A stretch of DNA of 64,000 nt from NCBI GenBank assembly GCA_905221605.1, contig CAJNDS010002162.1, positions 545,416-609,415 of the forward strand, in the 5' to 3' direction. Positions 57,381-64,000 of this stretch are shown one piece after another; the first letter of the stretch is position 1; every line of letters starts with the position of its first letter. This DNA comes from Symbiodinium natans. Lineage: Eukaryota; Sar; Dinophyceae; Suessiales; Symbiodiniaceae. The notes beneath the pieces are model-generated. The model was not told where the DNA came from. It saw nothing but the letters and a program-made list of their open reading frames with translations, and made no database searches. The position numbers and the translations under genes are program-made.

Positions 57381-58622
57381 GAGCCCCTCGCGGCCCGAGG
57401 CTGGAGCCATGGTGTACCCCACCGCTCGCCATGGCGCGCGTTTGTGGTAGCCTCGCCTTGGGCTGGCGACCGCTGCGGCGTAGGAACCTCGACTGCAGTA
57501 GCAACTACCACGTCGGGACTGTTACTACCCGCGGGCACAGGGCTGTTTCCCGGAGAGTCCACATCAATCGCAGTTTCGGAGGCAGCCTTACCCGTACGAA
57601 CAGGTAGGAGGTGAAGACCACAGTATGCCGGCCTTGTGTTCGAAAGCCGGGTCAGCGCGTTGAGCCGATCCCCGCTTGGGCGGCATCCTAATGCTGGTGT
57701 CCCCTAGCAAGCAGGTGAGGTACTGGGCGACCCCATCTCCTTCCCTCACCGGCTGGAAGGGGACACAATACACAGCATTGGGCAGGGGCTCCAGGACGAA
57801 GCCGCGCGTTTGCAGACTAACAATGGTGCCCGAATAGGAGTTGGAGGTGAAAGAGGGACTCCCCCATCCTTCTTGCTGAAGTGTGCGGTAAAAAACCTCC
57901 CGCTTATCTCCCCAGGTGGCCTTCAAAGCCCACGCTTGATGCAGGGGTGGTGTTCCAAAGAGGTCCAGCCCAACTTTGCGTTCCGCAGGCAGCACGATGC
58001 TGGCTACTGTCCGTTCTCGGAAGGCTTGCTTGTGTAATGCCGTTGCAATGCCAGGGCCATCCATGCTCCACAAGCTGGCTTGTGTGCGCACATATTCAGC
58101 GCAGTCAATTAGGCCCCCGGTTGCGCAGGCCGCCATTTGGAAGCATGCACCTATACCATCAGAGTAGTGCGGTGCCACGAAAACCAAAGCCCCAAGCCCT
58201 CTCGTGAAGGAGGAGGTGGCTCGGGCAAACCCTGCCTCGCTACTAAACAGGAATCCAGAAGCCCGACATGTCACAAAGACACATATCCCAAATGTGGGGC
58301 CAGTGGAGCAGGCCATGGTGATAGCGCCGAAGAAGCGTTTAAGGGACCCTATGCGATTCATGAGGAAGGTCCGAAACGTCACAAGGCGCCAAGTGTTGGG
58401 CGCGCCAGTCAGCGGGAAGTCTTCCGCGGTTTGGCAGGCTTCAAGTAGGCTCATATCGTCATCGCCCAGTGGGTCTGCGGGGAGACTCAACTGCAGCATA
58501 AACTTCATTTGGGTAACAATCCTGGCATATTGAGAGACCATCCCGATAGGGGAGTCAGGATAGACCTGGTGCCCAAAAGTGAGCACAATGTCCGCCAGGA
58601 CCATGCTGAGGTCGCCATCCAC
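57381..58622 (-). pseudogene. Hel-2 polyprotein, helicase C-terminal part
   Basis: The 57588-58622 frame (344 residues) carries IGMVSQYARIVTQ and ATSSFTRGLGALVFVAP, nearly identical to Hel-1. An 11-base deletion near 57620 shifts the frame; the following piece (57381-57615, DSPGNSPVPAGSNSPDVV..) is cut by unit C. A 64-base segment present in Hel-1 (43137-43200) is missing at about 58616, which breaks the frame with the upstream helicase ORF. Confidence 0.65.
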
Positions 58623-60064
58623 CTGCCTGCAAGGCTATGCAGTGGCCGCCCGAGCAGGTGCTGCATCGTGGGACCTGGTGGCATACGTAGCCGAGGGACC
58701 CTGCCTATCAGCTCGAAGCGGCACGCCTCCGAGTACCGACATGCGTATAGAATGGCAATCTCAGGAGGGAGGCGCATGGATGAACAGAGCGAGAGGTTGA
58801 CAGCCGGTCCGACAATGGCCTTCAGCCCGGCGGCCTGCATGACTGTCTCGGCTTGCTTCGGTTTGACGATGCTTATACAGAGAATCGATTCCAGCATCGA
58901 GACCGCTGAGAACAATACCTCAGACGCTCCAGAGGAACGGCGGGGCTTGCTCCAAGAGGGCATCTCGCCTTGTCCCTTTTTCCACGGGCCGGAACTTTGG
59001 GCCGTTTGCCGCAAAAGGGCCGCAGGCAAGGTGGCTGGCGTGTGGAGGTCGGCAGGGACCGCATTGAGGCCACAAATCTTTTGCTCCAACAACTCCGTGA
59101 CGAAGTGGTAATTGGGTCGCGATCCTCCAGCGGGCTGTCTGTGGTCGCCAATCATGACATCAAGTGCATGCTTGATGTGCGCCAGAATGGTGTTGGAACC
59201 AGGCGTGCCCAATTGCTGGGCTTCATCTCGGAGGAGCAACTCAACATCCTTTAGACGGTTAATGAGCTGCGAGTAGGGAAAGCTAAGCCTTGCCACAATC
59301 GTACCATGTGTCGTGGCTACAAGTAGCCCCCGGTACAAATCGTGCACATCAAAAGGGAGCTTATGTGTGTCCTTCTCCTTGTTACCCGGTATGCGAACGA
59401 TGCGGCTGCGAACAAATTCATTGCTAGCAGTCGTGAGCCTATCAACCGCTTCGACATAGGCCCGAACCGATTCATTGCCATGAGCGGTGTACAGGGTGAG
59501 CCGGCTCGTCAGGCACGCAAGGAGTACTCCTAGAAACGCGCAGGATCGTGTCTTCCCGCTGCCGGGCGCACCCGTTATGAATACAGAAGTACGATTAGCG
59601 GCCAGGCCGTACGAGCACGCTCCCAGCAGCGCTGCCAGGTGTCCGTCCGCCCCCCAAAAGGTATCACAGAGGCACGTAAGGAAGGCGGGACCAACCGCGA
59701 GCGCAAAGATGCTGGCTCGAGTCCTCGGATCGTGCTCGTTGCTCAACGAGTCATGGGACAGGCGTAGACACTCCGCATGCCACAGCGCAGGAGTCCGGGC
59801 GTCCTCTTGGCCGGGCAGCGGAGAGTCAGGCAGCGTAGCTAACACGCCACTCAGCAGCGTCGGCGTCCATTCTTTGCGATAGGATTGGAAACCCCCGGAC
59901 CCGCAGTAAGCGATGCCTGCGCAGCTTGCGTTTCGTGCTTGCCTCTGAAGACTTGGCAGACCTCCGGGTGAATGAGCTGTGCCCATGTGTCGTGCCAGTT
60001 CCCTCTCACCACTAGCCCGATAAGGAGGACAAGCACTAAATCTGTGAGAAAGCCCGGCAACCAC
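58505..60064 (-). CDS. Hel-2 SF1 (Upf1-like) helicase core
   Basis: 519-residue frame. Motif I (Walker A) GAPGSGKTRS, motif Ia region TLYTAHGNESVRAYVEAV, motif II LLLRDEAQQLG (DEAQ), motif III MIGDHRQPAGGSRP, motif IV LSLCSSMRLPPEI. These correspond to superfamily-1 helicases of the Upf1/DNA2 type (DEAx and GDxxQ boxes). The order and spacing are complete, and motifs V and VI follow in the next frame (57588-58622). The N-terminal 80 residues before the frame break near 59900 are shadow of the preceding ORF. An RNA or DNA helicase in a mobile polyprotein is inferred from two copies with shared ends. Confidence 0.7.
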   Translation of the reverse strand: MVAGLSHRFSACPPYRASGERELARHMGTAHSPGGLPSLQRQARNASCAGIAYCGSGGFQSYRKEWTPTLLSGVLATLPDSPLPGQEDARTPALWHAECLRLSHDSLSNEHDPRTRASIFALAVGPAFLTCLCDTFWGADGHLAALLGACSYGLAANRTSVFITGAPGSGKTRSCAFLGVLLACLTSRLTLYTAHGNESVRAYVEAVDRLTTASNEFVRSRIVRIPGNKEKDTHKLPFDVHDLYRGLLVATTHGTIVARLSFPYSQLINRLKDVELLLRDEAQQLGTPGSNTILAHIKHALDVMIGDHRQPAGGSRPNYHFVTELLEQKICGLNAVPADLHTPATLPAALLRQTAQSSGPWKKGQGEMPSWSKPRRSSGASEVLFSAVSMLESILCISIVKPKQAETVMQAAGLKAIVGPAVNLSLCSSMRLPPEIAILYACRYSEACRFELIGRVPRLRMPPGPTMQHLLGRPLHSLAGRWMATSAWSWRTLCSLLGTRSILTPLSGWSLNMPGLLPK

Positions 60065-60417
60065 TGTGGCTGCCGGATGGCATCAAGAGGCGAGTCTTCT
60101 AGCGGAACGCCCAATGCAACATGCTGCCTTTCCCTAGGCATGTGTAACAGAGCATCCCAAAGCGGGGTAGAGGCTCCTCCGGGCAGAACCTCAAGCTGGC
60201 TGACTCTCGGCAGTGAGGGTCGTTGCGCGAATTGGTTGTGCTGTTCATCAGTCAAGAGCAGGGCAATGGTTATATTGACTGGCTGCATGGCCTTACTTTC
60301 TCCAGGGCCGGTGAAAAGCTTCTTCGGGGCAAGGAGCTCTATAAACATGCCTGGGTAGGCCACATCCCCCTTGTCTTCTCTCAAGGTAACCAGCAAAGCA
60401 GTGCCCTTGGCCGGCAC
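59851..60417 (-). CDS. Hel-2 polyprotein linker piece with hydrophobic segment
   Basis: 188 residues joining the upstream ORF and the helicase after two frame breaks. It reads ALLVTLREDKGDVAYPGMFI, NITIALLLTDEQHNQFAQRP, a hydrophobic stretch LTDLVLVLLIGLVVR that could span a membrane, then WHDTWAQLIHPEVCQVFRG. No domain recognised. Confidence 0.5.
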   Translation of the reverse strand: MPAKGTALLVTLREDKGDVAYPGMFIELLAPKKLFTGPGESKAMQPVNITIALLLTDEQHNQFAQRPSLPRVSQLEVLPGGASTPLWDALLHMPRERQHVALGVPLEDSPLDAIRQPQWLPGFLTDLVLVLLIGLVVRGNWHDTWAQLIHPEVCQVFRGKHETQAAQASLTAGPGVSNPIAKNGRRRC

Positions 60418-63400
60418 TTTACCAGCGACAGCAAACCACTTTTAGCCCAGTCAGGGACATCCGCCAACTCCGGTGTAAGGAGCATGACCGATGCCCTTGG
60501 GTAAACTCGATGGAGAAGGCAGATTGGCCATGTATGCGTGCCGGGCTTTATCGCCACAGGGGTGGCGGCCCGCTTGACCGCAGCTTGCTCTGGGTAGTGA
60601 TACTGTTCCGAGGGCTCCTCCTCGATTTCTGCTTCCGAGGCCATGGCTAAAAACTGATAACCCAGCATGTCAACCAGGCGCTCTAACGACAGGTGGGGGA
60701 GCCACATACCCAAAACTAGTTTCATCGTGGGACCAAGTTCATGATACGGGGGCGGCAAATCAGCCAGATGCGGCTTGGCATCCGTCAGGAGGACTTGGGT
60801 ACAGTCAGCACGGAGACTTGCAATGCTCCGGTTCTCAGCGGAAGGTATCCGGAGAAAAGCCTCCATATCGGGGCGTCTGATTTGCCGTCCCAGCACGGAG
60901 TTGATGAAAGTTTTAGACTTATCCGAAAGCTGGACAGAGCCACACGCAACCCCCATCAAACCTGCTCGCACTGTGCGATCCATCCGGGGGTCGGCCAAGC
61001 CGCAAATCTTTTTAGTCAATTCCTTATGCACATAATCCCCCGGCGTGAGCTGGAATAGCTCTTCACTGTGGACAAAGTGACCATAAGAGTGTCCACCACT
61101 GCCAAGTGACTCAGGTCCAGTGAAGTAGTAGAGACGCGCTCCCGCGCCAATCGCTTGCGTCCTTGCTGCCTGGCTGGGCCGGAAGATACAAAGCTGGTCG
61201 CTCTCATGATGGACAAGACTAACAGCGTGCCGCAATTCCGAACCCAGGATATATTGCAGCATGGCCCGTGGCATGGCAACGCCGCCCAAACGTGCCTTGA
61301 TGTGGACAAAATCGCCCTTGCAGTCAGGAAGCTTTTGGCGCTCATGCCAAGCGATAGCCACAGCAGCGCCCGTATACGACCCAGCAGAGAAACCCGTAAC
61401 GCACAGTTTGCACTCGCCAGCTCTACCCGCGGCGAGGCCCACATGCAGAGCGGTCAGCGCAGCAGTATGTGGCATGTGCAAGTGAGCCAGGGCAGGGCAC
61501 ATTGTCAGGGAGGCTTCTACCGAGCTGATTCTAGCACGAACCGCCGCTGGCAGACCGCATCCTTCGACCTGAGGGTACAGAGCACGTGCCCATAGCTGGG
61601 CGGCTTGGGGCAGGAGCAACAATGCATGTGCGGCATTACCGCTGGTCGAAAGCAACAACGGGCGTTGTGTGTCCTCATATCGGACCTTTTTGCCCTGGTT
61701 GTCCCGGACTGTTTCCATTTCTAAGCCAGTGAGTGCATAGGAATTGGCTGTGTGAATGATGCTACCCGACACAGTGGGGGGCGTATTCTCGGCCTTCCCA
61801 TTCATCCCGCTAATGAAGAGCGACCGACATTCCCCTGAGGGGGTTAGGTGAGGCTTTGGAGGCGGGTACTGGTAGGCAGGAAAGGCAAAGGCTGCCAGGG
61901 CTTGTTGCACACGCATGGCTAGTCCATCATCCCAGTATTGACTGAGGCCCAACGGCGTGACCTTTATGTCTGCGGCGAAGAGAGGCCACGGCAGATCCGC
62001 CTGGGCCAGCCAAGCATGCGCAGCGGCAGCAAGAAGAGCAAGCGGCCCAGTTGGGGTATTGGGTCGACTGCGCCATTTCGGGGTGGCCCTGCAGGAAGAT
62101 AGGGCATCTTTCTTCCAAAACATGAGGACCCCAGGGAAGAGCTGGAGCCGCACTGGTCCACTGCCCTTTTTCCCAACAGAGGCCCACAGAGGGACGGTGT
62201 CCCCGTTGCCCCAGACCGACTCGGGTAGAGTAGGCAGCCGTACCACACTCCCCCACTGCGGCAAGATGTTTTTGCCTTTGGCACCATATCCATGCACAAA
62301 AGGAGGGGGTATAACCTCTGCGTATCGGTTCGCCATGAATAAGTCAGGACCAGGTAGGATTGCCAAACGGGAGTGCGAGCCGCCGTAACCCATGAGCAAG
62401 GGAAGAAATCCCTGTTCATATGGGCCTTGTCCCCATGTTTTGACCCCTCTGACCTGCCTGACTGGGGAGGCGCCAAACTGGATGTCTGGCTCTGGCCGGC
62501 CAGCAGTAAGGTCGGCCGTTTTCCACGCAACCTCATGTATGTATCTTCCTAAAAGTGCCCACGCAAACACAAAGTCAGAGTGCTTGTGAGCAGTGGTTCC
62601 GGCAAGAGGGGTGTTGCGTAGACATTGCCGATAATGGATCTGGTCCAACGGCACCTGCTCATGCATACCAGGCAATGGAGTGGGCACTTCACTGGGCATG
62701 ATGACTAGCTGCAGGGCTCGGCTCAACGCAGTACCAATTGAGGTCACCGCACTAGCGACGTTGCCAGGGATGCAGAAGCGAGGGGGCCGGGGATGTTTGC
62801 CGTCCGGAGCATTCGGGTAGAAGAGGACCAATCCCCCATTTGCTTCGAGCTGGTCCTCGGACGCACAAACCATGCCAATTGAGTTTGGCGATCGGGCCCC
62901 ACACGGTATGGACCCGTCCGGCGAGCAACTCCACGGCGAGGCTGGAAGCGAGCCACAGGGCTGTGTCTCGTCCGTCTCGACTTCCATGCTGCCCAGTGAC
63001 TCCGTCGAGAGGGTATTGGGCAGTAGATCGAGGACTGCAAACCTTCGCAGCTCTTCTGCTTCCCACCTGGCAGTGAACAAGGTGTCATGGTCAAGCAACA
63101 TCAAGACCACCCCTGGCGCAAGGACTCTGAGGACTGCCAGAATTTCGGGCCCCGCCCACGTAAAGTGCACAGAAGCTAGCCCCGCTTCCTTGGTGTTAAC
63201 CAAGATGGGAAACCACCTCTCCTTAAACGGGCCTTCCCACTGCATGCGTGCTACTAAATGCCGGACAAAGTAGGGGAAGTGCGGAATAGACAAGAAGCAG
63301 CGACTATCCGTGACTAAGAGCAGGACATGGGCTCCTGCGGACTCAGCAGCCCGGAGCTGTGGAAGTAGGCAGCCGAGTAATGCATTGTAGTCAATCTCTG

Positions 63401-63755
63401 GGTGGAGACCTTGCGGCTCAGGCGGTTCGCCGGAAATGGCTCCCGAGGCCAGTTTCAATGGCAGTACGCCGCTAGGGGTGGGCTCAGGGAAATTCTGATT
63501 GCTTTCTAGTGCCTGCGCGAGATCCCTCAGGCTTCTGAGGCCCCGGCGCATGGTCAGCACTGAGAGTGCGAAGCTGGCATATAGCCTGCATTGCGGTCGC
63601 CGCAAGGACCTGTGGACCTGGGTGGCCAGGGACCTGCCAAGGTGGCAGGTCGGCTGCAACTGGCGCGGGAGGTGGCCTCCATGTGGAATTCGCGGCTCGA
63701 TCCTACTGACCTTACTCACTGGGTATTCTCCAACACGTGGAGGAATCGGCGGCAT
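60381..63755 (-). CDS. Hel-2 polyprotein N-terminal region with alpha/beta-hydrolase-like domain
   Basis: 1,124-residue open frame. Around residues 215-235 is VLMLLDHDTLFTARWEAEEL, a DHD-type motif reminiscent of glycosyltransferase DxD sites but too short to assign. Around 780-900 is an alpha/beta-hydrolase pattern: CVTGFSAGSYTGAA (G-F-S-A-G nucleophile elbow), then candidate Asp in HHESDQLCIF and His in GGHSYGHF. The rest is unrecognised. The start is uncertain; Met at MRRGLRSLRDLAQ (residue 69) is a better-looking start than the first. It precedes the helicase by a frame break near 60410, so the two may be one polyprotein or two adjacent genes. Confidence 0.6.
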   Translation of the reverse strand: MPPIPPRVGEYPVSKVSRIEPRIPHGGHLPRQLQPTCHLGRSLATQVHRSLRRPQCRLYASFALSVLTMRRGLRSLRDLAQALESNQNFPEPTPSGVLPLKLASGAISGEPPEPQGLHPEIDYNALLGCLLPQLRAAESAGAHVLLLVTDSRCFLSIPHFPYFVRHLVARMQWEGPFKERWFPILVNTKEAGLASVHFTWAGPEILAVLRVLAPGVVLMLLDHDTLFTARWEAEELRRFAVLDLLPNTLSTESLGSMEVETDETQPCGSLPASPWSCSPDGSIPCGARSPNSIGMVCASEDQLEANGGLVLFYPNAPDGKHPRPPRFCIPGNVASAVTSIGTALSRALQLVIMPSEVPTPLPGMHEQVPLDQIHYRQCLRNTPLAGTTAHKHSDFVFAWALLGRYIHEVAWKTADLTAGRPEPDIQFGASPVRQVRGVKTWGQGPYEQGFLPLLMGYGGSHSRLAILPGPDLFMANRYAEVIPPPFVHGYGAKGKNILPQWGSVVRLPTLPESVWGNGDTVPLWASVGKKGSGPVRLQLFPGVLMFWKKDALSSCRATPKWRSRPNTPTGPLALLAAAAHAWLAQADLPWPLFAADIKVTPLGLSQYWDDGLAMRVQQALAAFAFPAYQYPPPKPHLTPSGECRSLFISGMNGKAENTPPTVSGSIIHTANSYALTGLEMETVRDNQGKKVRYEDTQRPLLLSTSGNAAHALLLLPQAAQLWARALYPQVEGCGLPAAVRARISSVEASLTMCPALAHLHMPHTAALTALHVGLAAGRAGECKLCVTGFSAGSYTGAAVAIAWHERQKLPDCKGDFVHIKARLGGVAMPRAMLQYILGSELRHAVSLVHHESDQLCIFRPSQAARTQAIGAGARLYYFTGPESLGSGGHSYGHFVHSEELFQLTPGDYVHKELTKKICGLADPRMDRTVRAGLMGVACGSVQLSDKSKTFINSVLGRQIRRPDMEAFLRIPSAENRSIASLRADCTQVLLTDAKPHLADLPPPYHELGPTMKLVLGMWLPHLSLERLVDMLGYQFLAMASEAEIEEEPSEQYHYPEQAAVKRAATPVAIKPGTHTWPICLLHRVYPRASVMLLTPELADVPDWAKSGLLSLVKCRPRALLCWLP

Positions 63756-64000
63756 GGGAGGGCGAGGACTATTATCCGGCCAGCAGATCCTAGATGTAGG
63801 TGATGGAGTTTGCCAGGGCCCGGAAGACAGGGCTGTCTCCCTACCCGCTTCTTGTTCGGTGACAACACTCGCGCAAGGGAGAAGGTCGCGTCACCAAGCA
63901 AAGCACTGTGCGTGGACACCGCTCGCCCCATGAGGGCACTGCTATGCGGCATGATGCTGATGCCTCCATGCATGCAGGAGAAAACAGCGAACCGTGGGTT
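63756..64000. other. Right edge, no gene seen
   Basis: No supported ORF; possibly the 5' leader of the helicase element or flanking sequence. Confidence 0.4.

Larger units (their letters stand above)
57381..63755 (-). mobile_element. Hel-2: longer copy of the helicase element (5' part)
   Basis: Together with 51567-53807 this is the second helicase-element copy. It adds what Hel-1 lacks: the helicase core with Walker motifs and a 1,100-residue upstream region with an alpha/beta-hydrolase-type motif. Four frame breaks (near 57620, 58616, 59900 and 60410) separate the pieces. The 5' end is not defined and may lie beyond the window. Confidence 0.5.

Noticed and set aside
63080-63110. DHD motif as a glycosyltransferase
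   Set aside because: Only a short motif match with no surrounding GT-A pattern, so mentioned but not assigned.
1-64000. Dinoflagellate spliced leader or relict leader sequences
   Set aside because: I looked for the CCGTAGCCATTTTGGCTCAAG-type leader by eye on both strands and did not find it; short relics could have been missed.

Overview
The window reads as a stretch of dinoflagellate nuclear genome, most likely Symbiodiniaceae-like. This is an inference: I could run no search. The basis is the absence of ordinary cellular genes, layered retroelements, a DIRS/Ngaro-type tyrosine-recombinase (YR) retroelement carrying a DNA-methyltransferase-like domain (methyltransferase-bearing retrotransposons are a published dinoflagellate feature), and protein families typical of dinoflagellate hypothetical genes. 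Almost all real coding sequence is on the minus strand. I saw no tRNA, rRNA, CRISPR array or bacterial-type operon.

Layout, left to right. (1) 411-9448: a complete YR retroelement (YR-1) bounded by split direct repeats. Read on the minus strand it encodes a small coiled-coil ORF, a tyrosine recombinase, a zinc-finger Gag-like protein, and, in the same frame after a single UGA, a Pol with a TET/JBP-like dioxygenase domain, a C5-methyltransferase-like domain, reverse transcriptase and RNase H. (2) 9449-14310: mostly uninterpretable sequence, a decayed third YR gene, and the 3' part of a broken dinoflagellate gene. (3) 14311-36076: a Copia LTR element with identical-looking 134-bp LTRs and a 5-bp target duplication, inserted in that gene. 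It has Gag, protease, SAP-like segment, integrase, RT/RNase H and an unusual downstream ORF with a membrane segment, coiled coil and zinc-knuckle-like motifs. (4) 21950-34036: nested inside the Copia element between gag and pol, two tandem copies of an undescribed-looking unit (A, short; B, about 11.5 kb). Unit B is filled with satellites, including a 550-bp higher-order repeat, and carries two unknown proteins. (5) 36077-37064: the 5' part of the interrupted gene. (6) about 37341-43527: Hel-1, a 5'-truncated copy of a large element encoding an SF1 helicase polyprotein with a long repetitive 3' region. (7) 43528 to about 51250: YR-2, a second, divergent, 3'-truncated YR element with the same gene order, the same domain fusion and the same in-frame UGA. 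(8) about 51567-53807 and 57381-63755: Hel-2, a second helicase-element copy that also shows an upstream alpha/beta-hydrolase-like polyprotein. It is interrupted by 53808-57380, unit C, a relative of unit B with four unknown ORFs.

The candidate undescribed system is the YR retroelement lineage. It combines an apparent cytosine-methylation writer and a 5mC-oxidase-type domain in one Pol, delivered by UGA read-through, with the recombinase gene placed first. The fusion and the UGA are both present in two diverged copies, which argues that they are functional properties of the family. Secondary candidates are the hydrolase/helicase element and the A/B/C insertion units.
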